From positions 1-37,961 of the forward strand of contig NZ_BCNF01000090.1 in the NCBI RefSeq assembly GCF_001485495.1: 37,961 bases of DNA. The letters are read 5' to 3'. A model generated the notes under the pieces. It was not told where the DNA came from. It worked only from the letters and a program-made list of their open reading frames with translations, and searched no databases. Positions 1-10,195 of this stretch are shown piece by piece (position 1 is the first letter of the stretch; each line of letters starts with the position of its first letter). This DNA is from Gordonia desulfuricans NBRC 100010 (lineage in GTDB: Bacteria; Actinomycetota; Actinomycetes; Mycobacteriales; Mycobacteriaceae). A program made the translations under genes and the position numbers.

Positions 1-1
1 A

Positions 2-289
2 AAGATCGAGTCCGGACCCGACGAAGGCCGAACCTGGTGGCAACACAACGCCGAACCCGGCGCCCCACCCACCGAACGCCTCATCAACCGATTACCCGAT
101 GTGGCACACAACTATTTCACCAACCTCGAACAGGTACGCGCCGAAATCCACGGCCGTACCCCACTCGAACGTGCCGGATTCACCCTCAACCGGATCAACG
201 TGTTCGACGTGATCACGCCCGGACTGTTCACCGCAGACACACCCCACGCCCACGCATTCCGGGCGGCGATGAAATCAGCCGGACTATGA
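2..289 (+). CDS. C-terminal fragment of an unrecognised protein
   Basis: An open frame enters from the left window edge and stops at TGA 287-289, giving 95 visible residues with no start codon inside a credible gene beginning. I do not recognise the family. The visible part is soluble-looking, has no membrane segment, and contains two Trp followed by a His/Asn-rich stretch and a short C-terminal alpha-helical tail (ending FRAAMKSAGL). Codon use differs from the rest of the window: it prefers GAA and contains a TTA leucine codon, which is rare in high-GC actinobacteria, suggesting horizontal acquisition. It is followed directly by repeat island 1. It could be the end of a mobile-element or accessory gene, but nothing visible proves this. 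Confidence 0.5.
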   Translation, partial: KIESGPDEGRTWWQHNAEPGAPPTERLINRLPDVAHNYFTNLEQVRAEIHGRTPLERAGFTLNRINVFDVITPGLFTADTPHAHAFRAAMKSAGL

Positions 290-296
290 ACCGCGG

Positions 297-862
297 TCAC
301 CGACACCGCCGACTCACCGGGTTTCGACACGGGTCCTCGCTACGCTCGGTCCCGGCTCAACCACCAACAGTGGTGCTCTATCAATCATGTTGCCGCCGTT
401 GATGGTTGAGCCGATGCGGAGCGTAGCGACAAGTCGTGTCGAAACCCCCGCCGGCCGAGCTCGGAACGCAACCACCAGGTTCGAGGTACTCACCGACACC
501 GTCGACTCGCCGGGTTTCGACTCGGGTCCTCGCGATGCTCGGTCCCGGCTCAACCACCAAATCGTGGTGCGGCCATTGATGGTTGAGCTGACGCGGAGTG
601 TTGCGCGGGTGCCGTTCACTTCGAGGTGGTCACCGACATCGTCGACTCACCGGGTTTCGACTCGGGTCCTCGCTACGCTCGGTCCCGGCTCAACCACCAA
701 ATCATGGGGCTCTGTCAAACATGTTGCCGCCGTGGGTGGGTGCCGACATCGTCGACTCACGAGGTTTCGACACGGGTCCTCGCTACGCTCGGTCCCAGCT
801 CAACCACCGAATGTGGCTGCGGCCGTGGATCGTTGAGCCGACGCGGAGCGCGGCTCAACCAC
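297..862. repeat. Repeat island 1: mixed-orientation copies of a ~45-bp REP-like element
   Basis: The gene-free gap between the left partial gene and pyrF is filled by about seven copies of one element. Forward copies start GTTTCGAC and end GGCTCAACCACC, at about 320-366, 512-558, 651-699 and 763-809. Inverted copies, starting GGTTGAGC, lie at about 403-445 (complete) and 579-603 and 829-850 (truncated). A preceding stretch reading like TCACCGACACCGTCGACTC is shared by the forward copies at about 297, 490 and 629, and a related version lies at about 741. A segment containing ATGTTGCCGCCGT is shared near 388 and 721. Copies differ by substitutions and truncation, so this is an old dispersed repeat, not CRISPR. 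Opposed copies could form hairpins downstream of pyrF. No transposase is present. Confidence 0.8.
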
Positions 863-872
863 CACATCATGG

Positions 873-1691
873 CTACAGCGCCGACTCGATCTCGTCGCGG
901 GCCTGCTCGAAGGCAGCGCGCACGGCGGCGACGTCGGGACCGGCTCGCAGTACGCCGCGCGAACTCGCGGGCAGCAGCCACGACGAGTCGGCGTCGGCGA
1001 AGACCTCGGGAAGGTCCGCTGCGGTGGCCCCCTGCGCACCGAGCCCCGGCGAGAGGATCGGACCGCGCAATGCGCTCAGATCCAGCCCGTGGGCGCGGGT
1101 CGCGCCGACCACCACGCCGACGGTTGCCGAGCCGTCGGCGTTCACGGCGGCGGCGTCGTCGACGATGCGCTGGCCGACGGTGCGGCCGTCGGCATCGGCG
1201 AGCTGCACCTGCGCGCCCTCCGGATTGGAGGTGCGGGCGAGCACGAACACTCCCCGACCGCCGGCCCGGGCGGCGTCGACAGCCGGTGCGAGGGAACCGA
1301 ATCCGAGGTACGGCGACACCGTCACCGCATCGGACACCAACGGCGACGACTCACCCAGCCACGACTGCGCATAGGCGGCCATGGTGGAACCGATGTCGCC
1401 ACGCTTGGCGTCGGCGAGGACCAGCGCACCGGCCTCCCGGCAGCCGGTGATGACCCGTTCGAGGACCGCGAACCCGGCCGAACCGAACGCCTCGAAGAAC
1501 GCGACCTGCGGCTTGATCACCGCGGCGGCGGGACCGAGCGCTTCGATGCAGATGTCGGCGAACCGGCCCAGGCCGTCGGCATCCACCGACAGCCCCCAGG
1601 CCTCGAGGAGTTCGGTGTGCGGGTCGATGCCGGCACACAGCCGGCCCCGCGCGTCCACCGACGCGCGGTAGCGGTCCCCGAACCCGGTCAT
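873..1691 (-). CDS. pyrF: Orotidine 5'-phosphate decarboxylase
   Basis: Last step of UMP synthesis: decarboxylates OMP to UMP in the cytoplasm. The 272-residue product is the longer actinobacterial (type 2) form. The catalytic signature [10 protein letters not shown] lies at residues 94-103, with the catalytic lysine at 96; a substrate-binding Asp is in AGIDPH near the N-terminus and the IKPQVAFFE strand is at 59-67. The chosen ATG (1689-1691) overlaps the carB stop in an ATGA arrangement. A longer open frame upstream runs inside carB and is discarded. It is the last gene of the pyr operon and ends in repeat island 1. Identification is secure from the active-site motif and operon position. 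Confidence 0.96.
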   Translation of the reverse strand: MTGFGDRYRASVDARGRLCAGIDPHTELLEAWGLSVDADGLGRFADICIEALGPAAAVIKPQVAFFEAFGSAGFAVLERVITGCREAGALVLADAKRGDIGSTMAAYAQSWLGESSPLVSDAVTVSPYLGFGSLAPAVDAARAGGRGVFVLARTSNPEGAQVQLADADGRTVGQRIVDDAAAVNADGSATVGVVVGATRAHGLDLSALRGPILSPGLGAQGATAADLPEVFADADSSWLLPASSRGVLRAGPDVAAVRAAFEQARDEIESAL

Positions 1692-4600
1692 CGTTCGTTC
1701 ACCAGTGCGGCATGGCGACGCTGGATGGACTCGACACCCATCTGCTCGTTGCGTGCGGCCTCGATACCCTGCACCGCAGCGCTGGCACCCTGCACCGTGG
1801 TGATGCACGGGATGCCGACCGACACTGCGGCACTACGGATCTCGTAACCGTCGACGCGTGGCCCGGACTGGCCGAACGGGGTGTTGATGACCATCGCGAT
1901 CTCGTGCGCACGGATCGCGTCGATGACGGTCTTCTCTCCCGGCTTGGCCTCGAAGTGCTTGCGCACCGTGGTGCACTCGACCCCGTTGCGCCGCAACACA
2001 TCGGCGGTGCCCTCGGTGGCGAGGATGGTGAACCCGAGGTCGGCGAGATGCTTGACCGGGAACAGCAGGGCCCGCTTGTCCTTGTTGGCCACCGACACGA
2101 ACACTGCACCCTCGGTGGGCAGCGACCCGTAGGCCGCGGTCTGCGACTTGGCGAAGGCACGCCCGAAGTCGGCGTCGATGCCCATGACCTCGCCGGTGGA
2201 CTTCATCTCCGGGCTCAGCAGCGAGTCGATGCCGGTGCCGTCATGGCGACGGAACCGGTTGAACGGCAGCACCGCCTCCTTGACCGCGACGGCCGACGAG
2301 GTCGGCATGGTCGCGCCGTCACCGGTGGCAGGCAGGATCGACTGCTCACGCAGCTCGGCGATGGAGGTGCCGAGCATGACGCGGGCACACGCCTTGGCCA
2401 GCTGCACCGCGGTGGTCTTGGACACGAACGGCACGGTGCGGCTCGCCCGCGGATTGGCCTCGAGCACATAGAGGACGTCGTCCTTGAGCGCGTACTGCAC
2501 GTTGAGCAGACCACGCACCCCGATCCCCTTAGCGAGGGCCTCGGTGGACTTGCGCACCATCTCCAGATCCGCACGGCCCAGGGTCACCGGCGGCAGCGCA
2601 CACGCGGAGTCGCCGGAGTGGATACCGGCCTCCTCGATGTGCTCCATGATCCCGCCGATGTACACCTCGGTGCCGTCACACAGGGCGTCGACGTCGATCT
2701 CGACCGCATCCTCCAGGAAGCGGTCCACCAGCACCGGATGGTCGGGGGTGAGCTCGGTGGCGCGAGTGATGTAGTCGGCCAGCGACTTCTCGTCGTACAC
2801 GATCTCCATGCCACGACCGCCGAGGACATACGACGGACGCACCAGCACCGGGTAACCGATGCGGGCCGCGGTGTCGCGGGCCTCCTCGAAACTGGTCGCC
2901 GTACCGAACGCGGGGGCGGGCAGGCCGGCGGCGGTGAGCACCTTGCCGAACTCGCCACGGTCCTCGGCGAGGTCGATGGCCTTGGGGCTGGTGCCGACGA
3001 TCGGTACCCCGGCGGCCTCGAGACGGTGCGCCAGGCTCAGCGGGGTCTGGCCGCCGAGCTGCACGATCACACCCGCGACGGTGCCCGACTGCGATTCCGC
3101 GTGGTAGACCTCGAGGACGTCCTCGAAGGTCAGCGGCTCGAAGTAGAGGCGGTCGGCGGTGTCGTAGTCGGTCGACACGGTCTCCGGGTTGCAGTTGACC
3201 ATCACGGTCTCGTACCCGGCCTCGCTCAGGGTGAGCGCGGCGTGCACACACGAGTAGTCGAACTCGATGCCCTGACCGATCCGGTTGGGACCCGAACCGA
3301 GGATGAGCACCTTGGGCCGCTCGGTCTGCGGGGCGATCTCACTGGTGGCGGCGGGATCGAGCTCGTAGGTCGAGTAGTGGTACGGCGTCTTGGCCTCGAA
3401 CTCGGCCGCGCAGGTGTCAACGGTCTTGTACACCGGCCGCACACCGAGCTCGTGACGGCGCGCGCGCACCGCGTCCTGGTCGGCGAACTCACTGCGCAGC
3501 GCGGCGATCTGGCGGTCGGAGAAGCCGGTCGACTTGGCCTCTCGCAGCAGCTCGACGGTGAGCTCGTCGGCGTCGCGGATCTCGTTGCCCAGCGCGCCGA
3601 TCCCGGCGATCTCGGCCAGGAACCACGGGTCGATGGCGGTGGCCTCGTAGACCTGCTCGATGGTGGCACCGGCGTCGAAGGCCAGCATCAGCCCGTACAG
3701 CCGGCCGTCCTTGGGGGTCTTGAGCGACTCGAGCAGCGCGTCGAGATCCAGCGTCGCCGGATCGGGGCGGTGCGGTTCGGTCCAGAACCCGGCGGCCTTG
3801 GTCTCCAGCGACCGCATCACCTTGCCGAGGGCCTCGGCGAAGCTGCGGCCCAGGCTCATCGCCTCGCCGACCGACTTCATCGTGGTGGTCAGGGTGTCGT
3901 CGGCGCCGGGGAACTTCTCGAACGCGAACCGCGGCGCCTTCACCACGACGTAGTCGAGGGTCGGCTCGAAGCAGGCCGGCGTCTCCTCGGTGATGTCGTT
4001 GGTGATCTCGTCGAGGCTGTAGCCGATGGCCAGCTTCGCGGCGATCTTGGCGATCGGGAAGCCGGTGGCCTTCGAGGCGAGCGCCGACGACCGCGACACA
4101 CGCGGATTCATCTCGATGACCACCAGGCGTCCGTCGCTCGGGTCCTGCGCGAACTGGATGTTGCAGCCGCCGGTGTCGACACCGACCTGACGCAGGATGG
4201 CGATCGAGAGATCACGCATCTTCTGGTACTCGCGGTCGGTGAGGGTCATCGCCGGGGCGACGGTCACCGAGTCGCCGGTGTGCACACCGACCGGGTCGAC
4301 GTTCTCGATGGAGCAGATCACCACGACGTTGTCGCGGTGGTCGCGCATCAGCTCGAGCTCGTATTCCTTCCAGCCGAGGATGGACTCCTCGATCAGGACG
4401 TTGGCGGTCGGCGACGCGGCCAGGCCGCCACCGGCGATCCGCTCCAGGTCGGTCTCGTCATAGGCCATACCCGAGCCGAGCCCGCCCATGGTGAACGACG
4501 GCCGCACCACGACGGGGTAGCCGAGTTCGGCGACGGTCGCGCGGACCTCTTCCATGGTGTGGCAGACGGCCGACCGGGCACTCTCGCCACCGACCTCGGC

Positions 4601-5023
4601 GACGATGTCCTTGAACTTCTGGCGGTCCTCACCGCGCTGGATGGCGTCGAAGTCGGCGCCGATCAGCTCGATCCCGTACTTCTCCAGCGAACCGCGATCA
4701 TGCAGTGCCACAGCGGCATTGAGTGCGGTCTGCCCACCGAGGGTGGCCAGCACGGCGTCGATCGGGTGGCCGGCGTCGCGCTCGGCCTCGATCACCTTCT
4801 CGATGTATTCGGCGGTGATCGGCTCGATGTAGGTGGCGTCGGCGAACTCCGGGTCGGTCATTATCGTGGCCGGGTTGGAGTTGACCAGGCTCACCCGCAG
4901 GCCCTCGGCCTTGAGGACGCGGCATGCCTGGGTGCCGGAGTAGTCGAACTCGCAGGCCTGGCCGATCACGATCGGACCGGAACCGATGACCAGGACGTGG
5001 GACAGATCTGTGCGGCGCGGCAT
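1688..5023 (-). CDS. carB: Carbamoyl-phosphate synthase large subunit
   Basis: Makes carbamoyl phosphate from bicarbonate, ammonia (channelled from CarA) and two ATP, feeding pyrimidine and arginine synthesis. The 1111 residues are the normal size. The two homologous halves are visible: the first opens with [19 protein letters not shown] (12-30) and the second with the matching [19 protein letters not shown] in mid-protein. Each half is followed by ATP-grasp features (RPSFTMGG and [28 protein letters not shown] and EANPRASRT). The C-terminal MGS-like allosteric domain includes NTPFGQ and ends shortly after ITTVQG. The ATG overlaps the carA stop by one base (TGATG), and the stop overlaps pyrF (ATGA). 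A 1136-codon open frame on the opposite strand is an artefact of GC-rich codon structure. Confidence 0.98.
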   Translation of the reverse strand: MPRRTDLSHVLVIGSGPIVIGQACEFDYSGTQACRVLKAEGLRVSLVNSNPATIMTDPEFADATYIEPITAEYIEKVIEAERDAGHPIDAVLATLGGQTALNAAVALHDRGSLEKYGIELIGADFDAIQRGEDRQKFKDIVAEVGGESARSAVCHTMEEVRATVAELGYPVVVRPSFTMGGLGSGMAYDETDLERIAGGGLAASPTANVLIEESILGWKEYELELMRDHRDNVVVICSIENVDPVGVHTGDSVTVAPAMTLTDREYQKMRDLSIAILRQVGVDTGGCNIQFAQDPSDGRLVVIEMNPRVSRSSALASKATGFPIAKIAAKLAIGYSLDEITNDITEETPACFEPTLDYVVVKAPRFAFEKFPGADDTLTTTMKSVGEAMSLGRSFAEALGKVMRSLETKAAGFWTEPHRPDPATLDLDALLESLKTPKDGRLYGLMLAFDAGATIEQVYEATAIDPWFLAEIAGIGALGNEIRDADELTVELLREAKSTGFSDRQIAALRSEFADQDAVRARRHELGVRPVYKTVDTCAAEFEAKTPYHYSTYELDPAATSEIAPQTERPKVLILGSGPNRIGQGIEFDYSCVHAALTLSEAGYETVMVNCNPETVSTDYDTADRLYFEPLTFEDVLEVYHAESQSGTVAGVIVQLGGQTPLSLAHRLEAAGVPIVGTSPKAIDLAEDRGEFGKVLTAAGLPAPAFGTATSFEEARDTAARIGYPVLVRPSYVLGGRGMEIVYDEKSLADYITRATELTPDHPVLVDRFLEDAVEIDVDALCDGTEVYIGGIMEHIEEAGIHSGDSACALPPVTLGRADLEMVRKSTEALAKGIGVRGLLNVQYALKDDVLYVLEANPRASRTVPFVSKTTAVQLAKACARVMLGTSIAELREQSILPATGDGATMPTSSAVAVKEAVLPFNRFRRHDGTGIDSLLSPEMKSTGEVMGIDADFGRAFAKSQTAAYGSLPTEGAVFVSVANKDKRALLFPVKHLADLGFTILATEGTADVLRRNGVECTTVRKHFEAKPGEKTVIDAIRAHEIAMVINTPFGQSGPRVDGYEIRSAAVSVGIPCITTVQGASAAVQGIEAARNEQMGVESIQRRHAALVNER

Positions 5024-6192
5024 CAGGCCCTCGCTCCTCGTGCGCGGTCACCCTCGAGCAGGGTGACGAATGTGTCGAACAGGTACGCGGCGTCGTGGGG
5101 TCCGGCGGCCGCCTCGGGGTGATACTGCACCGAGAACGCGCGGCCGGAGGCCAGCTCCACACCCTCGACGGTGCCGTCGTTGGCGCAGACATGGCTGACC
5201 CGGGCCCGCCCGAAGTCGGTGTCGAATTCCTCGCCGGCCTCGCCCTCGAGCGCGAAGCCGTGGTTCTGTGCGGTGATCGACACCTTGCCGGTGGCGTGGT
5301 CGATCACCGGGATGTTGATGCCGCGGTGTCCGAAGGTCATCTTGTAGGTGCCGCGACCGAGCGCCCGGCCCAGGATCTGGTTGCCGAAGCAGATCCCGAA
5401 CAACGGCAGGTCCGCACCCAGCACCTCGCGGGTCAGTGCCACCGCGGTGTCGGCGGTGGCCGGGTCGCCGGGGCCGTTCGACAGGAACACACCGTCGACG
5501 CCGAGGTCGCGGATCTGCTCGAAGGTCGCCGTGGACGGCAGCACCTGCACCGCGACGCCGCGCTCGGCGAACATGCGCGGGGTGTTGGTCTTGATACCCA
5601 GGTCGATGGCGGCCACCCGGAAGCGGGTCTCGGCCGCCGGTTCCACCAGGTAGCCGGTGTCGGTGGTGACCTCACCGGCGAGGTCGGCGCCCTTCATCGA
5701 CGGCTGGTTGCGGACCCGGGCGAGCAGCTCGTCGGTGTCGGCGAGGGCGGCACCGGAGAACACCCCGGCGCGCATCGAGCCGTGGTCGCGCAGTACCCGC
5801 ACCGCGGTGCGGGTGTCGATGCCGGAGATCCCGACGATGCCCTGACGCACCAGCTCGTCCTCGAGGGAGGTGGTGGCACGCCAGTTGGAGACGCGGCGGG
5901 TGGGGTTGCGCACGGCGTATCCGGCGACCCAGATCTTGCCCGAGTCGCCGTCGACGCCCTGGCTGCCCGCGCTGCCGGTGGACTCGCCGTCCTCGTCGTT
6001 CCAGCCGGTGTTGCCGATCTGCGGGGCGGTCGCCACCACGATCTGCCGGTGATAGCTGGGATCGGTGAGGGTCTCCTGATAGCCGGTCATGGCGGTGCAG
6101 AAGACCGCCTCGCCGAGGGTCTCACCGACGGCACCGAATGCCCGGCCGGTGAACACCTGCCCGTTCTCGAGCACCAGAACCGCTGGGGTCAT
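5023..6192 (-). CDS. carA: Carbamoyl-phosphate synthase small (glutaminase) subunit
   Basis: Hydrolyses glutamine and passes ammonia to CarB. The 389-residue protein has the N-terminal CPSase small domain and a C-terminal class I glutamine amidotransferase domain. The nucleophile Cys268 lies in LFGICFGNQ and the His358/Glu360 pair in QYHPEA. Between NTGWNDED and KIWVAGYA (about residues 69-85) sits a Gly/Ser/Asp-rich insert that looks longer than the tight loop I recall from mycobacterial CarA; it should be surface-exposed. The start ATG overlaps the stop of the upstream membrane-protein gene (ATGA), and the stop overlaps carB by one base, so translation is probably coupled. Confidence 0.97.
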   Translation of the reverse strand: MTPAVLVLENGQVFTGRAFGAVGETLGEAVFCTAMTGYQETLTDPSYHRQIVVATAPQIGNTGWNDEDGESTGSAGSQGVDGDSGKIWVAGYAVRNPTRRVSNWRATTSLEDELVRQGIVGISGIDTRTAVRVLRDHGSMRAGVFSGAALADTDELLARVRNQPSMKGADLAGEVTTDTGYLVEPAAETRFRVAAIDLGIKTNTPRMFAERGVAVQVLPSTATFEQIRDLGVDGVFLSNGPGDPATADTAVALTREVLGADLPLFGICFGNQILGRALGRGTYKMTFGHRGINIPVIDHATGKVSITAQNHGFALEGEAGEEFDTDFGRARVSHVCANDGTVEGVELASGRAFSVQYHPEAAAGPHDAAYLFDTFVTLLEGDRARGARA

Positions 6193-6752
6193 TGATCTTT
6201 CCTCTGTTCGATATCGGGCTGGGTGGACTCGGGCGCGGAGCTGTCACGCCCGCCGTCGGGATCGAACTCGGCGACCCAGCCGGGGTAGATGGACTTGTCG
6301 TCGGCGCGGAACCCGGTGTCGAGCTCGGTCCCGTTGGGCAGTGCCCAGCGGATCACGAGCACACCGTCGGCGGTCATCACCTTGCCGGCGTGGCCGCGTT
6401 CGGTGCGCACCGCGGTGATCGACTCCCGCGGAATCCAGACCGCGCTCGCCCCGTCGCGTTCGACCAGGATGCCGCTCGCGTGCAGACCGATCGACGACGC
6501 CGCACGGTCGCCGTAGTCGCCCACGGCGACCCGGTTCTGCCAGCTCGGCGCGAAGGTCGCACCGAGGTACATCCCGGTGTCGGGGCCCAGCGTGACCGGT
6601 CCCGGATCATCGGGCACCACGGGGAGCTCGCCGACCGCGTCGACCTGTCGTCGGCCACGATTGCGCCAACCGCGCAGGACCAGGGAGATCAGCACCAGCC
6701 ACAAGGCGAGCACCGCGATCACGATGATCAGGTCGAACCACATGTCGTTCAT
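6189..6752 (-). CDS. Membrane-anchored PH-like domain protein of the pyr operon
   Basis: A 187-residue protein with one N-terminal membrane helix (about residues 5-27, [20 protein letters not shown]), an Arg-rich stop-transfer stretch, then a soluble beta-rich domain (about 50-165) and a charged tail. It resembles the conserved hypothetical found between pyrC and carA in mycobacteria (Rv1382 by recalled gene order), often annotated as a PH-like domain protein. Function is unknown. Strict retention inside the pyr operon, with 4-nt ATGA overlaps on both sides, suggests co-translation but does not prove a pyrimidine role. It could tether a pyrimidine enzyme to the membrane; that is only a guess. 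A second Met at residue 4 is an alternative start. Confidence 0.8.
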   Translation of the reverse strand: MNDMWFDLIIVIAVLALWLVLISLVLRGWRNRGRRQVDAVGELPVVPDDPGPVTLGPDTGMYLGATFAPSWQNRVAVGDYGDRAASSIGLHASGILVERDGASAVWIPRESITAVRTERGHAGKVMTADGVLVIRWALPNGTELDTGFRADDKSIYPGWVAEFDPDGGRDSSAPESTQPDIEQRKDQ

Positions 6753-8089
6753 GCCCGTGCCTGCCCGCCGGCGGCGGTGACCACCCCGCGCAGCACCGTG
6801 GCGGTGATCGTGGCGGGCATCGACATCGCCTCGTACGGCGTGTTCGACGACAGGCTGGCCAGCTCGTCACCGTGGACCACCCAGGGGGTGTCCGGGTCGA
6901 CGACGGTCAGGTTGCCCGGCTCGCCGACCGCGATGGGCCGGCCCTGGTCGGTGAGCCCGACGATCTGGGCGGGCCGCTCGCTCATCACCCGGGCCACGCC
7001 GCGCCAGTCCAGCAGTCCCGGCTCCACCAGGGTCTGCACCACGATCGGCAGGGCCGTCTGCAGGCCCAGCATGCCGGGTTTGGCGGCCGAGAACTCGCAG
7101 CACTTCTCCTGCGAGGCGTGCGGGGCATGGTCGGTGGCGACGCAGTCGACGATGCCGTCGGCCAGCGCCTGACGCAGCGCGAGGGTGTCGCGTTCCTCAC
7201 GCAGCGGCGGGTTGACCTTGTTGATCGGGTCGTAGCCCTCCAGGCGGGCGTCGGTGAGCAGCAGGTGATGCGGGGTGACCTCGGCGGTCACCGAGATGCC
7301 CTGGTCCTTGGCCCAGCGGAGCAGTTCGACGGTGCCCTCGGTGGAGGCATGGCAGATGTGCACGCGGGCACCGGCATCGCGGGCCAGCAGCGCATCGCGC
7401 ACCACGATCGACTCCTCGGCGGCACGCGGCCAGCCGGCCAGGCCCAGGCGCGCCGCCGTGGGTCCCTCGTGGGCGATCGCGCCGACGGTCAGCCGCGGCT
7501 CCTCGGCGTGCTGGGCGATCAGGACGCCGAGGCCCTTCGCATATTCCAGTGCGCGCCGCATGATCAGCGGATCGTGCACGCATTTGCCGTCGTCGCTGAA
7601 CATCCGCACGTTGCCGACCCCGGCGGCCATCATGCCCATCTCGGCGAGCTGCTCGCCCTTGAGGCCGACGGTGACCGCACCCACCGGGTGGACGTCGACC
7701 AGGCCGACCTCGCGGCCGGTGCGCCAGACGTTGTCGGTGATGGTCGAGTTGTCGGCGACCGGGTTGGTGTTGGCCATCGCGAACACCGCGGTGTAGCCGC
7801 CGAGCGCGGCGGCACGCGAGCCGGATCGGATGGTCTCGGTGTCCTCGCGGCCGGGTTCACGCAGGTGGGTGTGCATGTCGACGAAGCCGGGCAGCAGGAT
7901 GCCGCCGTTGCCGTCGATCTCCTCGGCGCCGGCCGGGACGGTGACCGTGGCGCCGATCTCGGTGATCTGCCCGTCGGTGACCACGACGTCGACGGGGTCA
8001 CCCTCGCCGTAGGGCCTGACCTGATGCAGGACAACCGATCCGGACCGGGCACTTCCGGTGGCATCGGCGGTTCCGGCGTGGGCGCTCAC
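6749..8089 (-). CDS. pyrC: Dihydroorotase
   Basis: Third step of the pathway: cyclises carbamoyl aspartate to dihydroorotate. The protein is 446 residues, a class I amidohydrolase-fold dihydroorotase. The metal-binding HTH (His73, His75) is in [13 protein letters not shown]. Later metal and active-site motifs are HICHAS and ATDHAPH, followed by a C-terminal TVVDP strand typical of the outer beta-sandwich. The start chosen is GTG 8087-8089, which overlaps the pyrB stop as GTGA and places the usual N-terminal strand correctly. The longer open frame runs upstream inside pyrB and is not used. No Met lies nearby. Its stop overlaps the downstream membrane-protein gene by 4 nt. Confidence 0.96.
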   Translation of the reverse strand: MSAHAGTADATGSARSGSVVLHQVRPYGEGDPVDVVVTDGQITEIGATVTVPAGAEEIDGNGGILLPGFVDMHTHLREPGREDTETIRSGSRAAALGGYTAVFAMANTNPVADNSTITDNVWRTGREVGLVDVHPVGAVTVGLKGEQLAEMGMMAAGVGNVRMFSDDGKCVHDPLIMRRALEYAKGLGVLIAQHAEEPRLTVGAIAHEGPTAARLGLAGWPRAAEESIVVRDALLARDAGARVHICHASTEGTVELLRWAKDQGISVTAEVTPHHLLLTDARLEGYDPINKVNPPLREERDTLALRQALADGIVDCVATDHAPHASQEKCCEFSAAKPGMLGLQTALPIVVQTLVEPGLLDWRGVARVMSERPAQIVGLTDQGRPIAVGEPGNLTVVDPDTPWVVHGDELASLSSNTPYEAMSMPATITATVLRGVVTAAGGQARA

Positions 8090-9036
8090 AGTGAGTCTCC
8101 TGTCTGTTCGGTGCCGACGAGCAGGCGGAAGAGCACCGCCATGCGGACGTGTACACCGTTGCGGACCTGGTCGACGACGGTGGCCTGCGGGGCGTCGGCG
8201 ACCGAGAACCCGATCTCCATGCCGCGCAGCATCGGTCCGGGGTGCAGCACCACGGCCTTGTCGTCGAGCAGGGCGAGGCGGCGCTCGTTGAGCCCGAAGC
8301 GCACCGAGTACTCGCGGGAGCTCGGGAAGAACCCGCCGTTCATGCGTTCGGCCTGCACCCGCAGCATCATCACCGCGTCGACGGCGGCGAGTTCGGCGTC
8401 GAGGTCGCCGGAGACGGTGACCGGCCACTGTTCCACCCCGACCGGCAGCAGTGTGGGCGGTGCGACGAGCACCACCTCGGCACCGAGGGTGGCCAGCAGG
8501 TGGGCGTTGGACCGGGCGACCCGCGAGTGCAGGACGTCGCCGACCAGCGCGATCCGACGACCGGAGAGGCCACCGAGCCGCTGACGCAGCGTCAGCGCGT
8601 CCAGCAGCGCCTGGGTGGGGTGCTCGTGGGTGCCGTCGCCGGCGTTGATCACCGCCGGGCCGCTGCCGTCGGCCTCGGTGGTCCAGGCGGCGATCTGGTG
8701 GGCCGCACCCGACGCCGGGTGCCGCACGATCAGCGCATCGGCACCGGCCGCGCGCAAGGTCTTGGCGGTGTCGCGCAGCGACTCCCCCTTGCCGACCGAC
8801 GAACTCGACGCCGACACGTTGATCACGTCGGCACTCATCCATTTGCCGGCCACCTCGAACGACACCCGGGTGCGGGTGGAGTTCTCGTAGAAGACCGTCA
8901 TCACCGTGCGGCCACGCAGGGTGGGCAGCTTGCGCACCTCGCGACCGGCCAGGGCCTGCTCGAAACGTTCTGCCTCGTCGAGCAATTCGGTGGCGGCGTC
9001 GGCGGAGAGATCCTGGGTGGACAGCAGGTGCCGCAT
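8086..9036 (-). CDS. pyrB: Aspartate carbamoyltransferase catalytic subunit
   Basis: Joins carbamoyl phosphate to aspartate, the committed pyrimidine step. At 316 residues it is a standard catalytic chain. The carbamoyl-phosphate loop STRTR is at 53-57, the SSVGKGES loop follows, and [10 protein letters not shown] is the third active-site element. The C-terminal aspartate domain carries [11 protein letters not shown]. No pyrI regulatory-chain gene is present, as is usual in actinobacteria, so control is expected through PyrR. The ATG overlaps the pyrR stop by one base (TGATG). Confidence 0.97.
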   Translation of the reverse strand: MRHLLSTQDLSADAATELLDEAERFEQALAGREVRKLPTLRGRTVMTVFYENSTRTRVSFEVAGKWMSADVINVSASSSSVGKGESLRDTAKTLRAAGADALIVRHPASGAAHQIAAWTTEADGSGPAVINAGDGTHEHPTQALLDALTLRQRLGGLSGRRIALVGDVLHSRVARSNAHLLATLGAEVVLVAPPTLLPVGVEQWPVTVSGDLDAELAAVDAVMMLRVQAERMNGGFFPSSREYSVRFGLNERRLALLDDKAVVLHPGPMLRGMEIGFSVADAPQATVVDQVRNGVHVRMAVLFRLLVGTEQTGDSL

Positions 9037-9635
9037 CAGTTCTCCTCCCCCGCCGCCTCGGTCACCGGGCCGGACAGGACCACCTCGTCCACCCCGTCGT
9101 GCTCGACGAGGTGCACCGAGACGCTCTCGTCGCGGGAGGTGGGGATGTTCTTGCCGACATAGTCTGCGCGCAAAGGCAATTCGCGATGGCCGCGGTCGAT
9201 CAGCACGGCCAGCTGCACCGCCGCCGGGCGCCCCAGGTCACGCAGTGCGTCGAGTGCCGCGCGCACCGTGCGCCCCGAGTACAGGACGTCGTCGGCGAGC
9301 ACCACGATCGCGTGGTCGACACCGCCGGCCGGGACCACGGTGCGTTCGAGCGGGCGGTGCGGCTTGGCCCGCAGATCGTCACGGTAGAGCGTGATGTCGA
9401 GGTAGCCGACCGGGATGTCGCGGCCTGCGAACTCGCTGACCTTTGCGGCCAGACGGTCCGCCAGAGTGGTTCCGCGAGTGGGGATTCCGATGATGATGAC
9501 GCGCGGTGCGTCGGGGGCGTCGAGAGCGTTCTTCTCGATCACCTGATGCGCGACCCGCGCGATGGTCCGGGCTACATCGCCGGCATCGAGCAGGACGCGC
9601 CTGTTGGGTTGTGACCCTGTGGTGGGCGTGACCAC
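9036..9635 (-). CDS. pyrR: Bifunctional pyr operon regulator / uracil phosphoribosyltransferase
   Basis: An RNA-binding regulator that senses UMP/UTP and represses pyr expression; it also has uracil phosphoribosyltransferase activity. The chosen product is 199 residues with the PRPP loop [13 protein letters not shown] at 111-123 and the IGIPTRG element at 49-55. The start is GTG 9633-9635, because a perfect AAGGAGG Shine-Dalgarno (plus-strand 9641-9647) lies 5 nt upstream. The open frame extends further but without a better site. That Shine-Dalgarno is part of the lower stem of a PyrR-type hairpin (separate entry), which points to autoregulation by translational repression. It is the first gene of the pyr operon, 89 nt after nusB. 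Confidence 0.96.
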   Translation of the reverse strand: MVTPTTGSQPNRRVLLDAGDVARTIARVAHQVIEKNALDAPDAPRVIIIGIPTRGTTLADRLAAKVSEFAGRDIPVGYLDITLYRDDLRAKPHRPLERTVVPAGGVDHAIVVLADDVLYSGRTVRAALDALRDLGRPAAVQLAVLIDRGHRELPLRADYVGKNIPTSRDESVSVHLVEHDGVDEVVLSGPVTEAAGEEN

Positions 9636-9640
9636 GCCGA

Positions 9641-9677
9641 CCTCCTTCTCCGCCTCACCGGACGGATCGTTAAAGGA
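9641..9677 (-). promoter_or_regulatory. Putative PyrR-binding hairpin overlapping the pyrR ribosome binding site
   Basis: In the minus-strand leader, UCCUU (9677-9673) pairs perfectly with AAGGA (9647-9643), which is the core of the pyrR Shine-Dalgarno. Above this is a one-sided purine-rich bulge, AACGA (9671-9667). An upper stem follows, CCGUCC (9665-9660) with GGCGG (9654-9650), with a bulged U at 9662 and a GGUGA loop. UCCGGUGAGGC resembles the conserved UCCnGAGAGGC loop of PyrR-binding RNA, and the bulged U and purine bulge match the known architecture. PyrR-dependent translational repression has been described in Mycobacterium smegmatis. A TAAAGT hexamer (9699-9694) could be the -10 box for this leader, giving about 50 nt of 5' UTR. 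Confidence 0.7.
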
Positions 9678-9690
9678 CGTCTGTCTCCGC

Positions 9691-9726
9691 GACACTTTAC
9701 ACCGCCGGCCGGCGGCGCAGAGTGTC
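9691..9726. other. Extended inverted repeat at the nusB/pyrR boundary
   Basis: GACACT (9691-9696) is complementary to AGTGTC (9721-9726), enclosing a self-complementary CCGCCGGCCGGCGG (9702-9715). The structure begins at the nusB stop codon. It could be a factor-independent terminator-like hairpin for the pepQ-efp-nusB transcript, although no T-run follows on the minus strand. It could also be an operator or an attenuating structure ahead of the pyr leader. It overlaps the proposed pyrR -10 hexamer, so both assignments cannot be fully right as simple elements. Confidence 0.4.
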
Positions 9727-10195
9727 AGTCCTCGGCGTCGCCGGGCAGCTCGACCGCGGCCGCCGACCGCACCTGCGGTGCGAGATCGGCGATCCGGCCG
9801 AGTACGCCATTGACGAACGACGGTGACTCGTCGGTGGACAACTCCTTGGCCAACTCGACCGCCTCGTCGACGATCACGACCGGATCGACGTCCGTGGCGT
9901 TGAACAGTTCCCAGGTGGCCAGGCGCAGGATCGCCCGGTCCACCGCGGGAAGCCGTTCGAGGGTCCACCCGCGCAGGTGCGACGACACGACGGCGTCGAT
10001 CTGCGCCTGATCGGCCACGAGGCCGTCGATCACGCGGGCGGTGTAGGGATGGATCTGGCCGACACTCTCATCGGTGTGGACCAGTACACGGCGCTCGGCG
10101 ACGAGGTCGGCGGGGCTGACCTGCTTGGCCTCGGCCTCGAACAGCAGGTCCACGGCGCGACGCCGCGCCTTGTGCCGGGTTCCGGGTTTCTTCAC
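9725..10195 (-). CDS. nusB: Transcription antitermination factor NusB
   Basis: Binds boxA RNA with NusE (ribosomal protein S10) in rRNA antitermination complexes. The 156 residues match the family: an Arg/Lys-rich N-terminus ([14 protein letters not shown]) for RNA contact, then the all-helical core with [16 protein letters not shown] and the C-terminal signature INEAVELAK-like [11 protein letters not shown] followed by [10 protein letters not shown] short Ala/Glu/Asp tail follows. The ATG lies 14 nt downstream of efp, as in the recalled mycobacterial efp-nusB order. The downstream neighbour is pyrR after a structured 89-nt gap. Confidence 0.96.
   Translation of the reverse strand: MKKPGTRHKARRRAVDLLFEAEAKQVSPADLVAERRVLVHTDESVGQIHPYTARVIDGLVADQAQIDAVVSSHLRGWTLERLPAVDRAILRLATWELFNATDVDPVVIVDEAVELAKELSTDESPSFVNGVLGRIADLAPQVRSAAAVELPGDAED

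Noticed and set aside
297..862. Possible CRISPR array
   Set aside because: Copies occur in both orientations, vary in sequence and length, and lack constant spacer size; no cas gene is present.
1712..5122. 1136-codon open frame on the plus strand opposite carB
   Set aside because: Its residues are Gly/Leu/Val/Asp-rich with no family motifs, and it mirrors the highly conserved carB codons. It is a GC-driven shadow.
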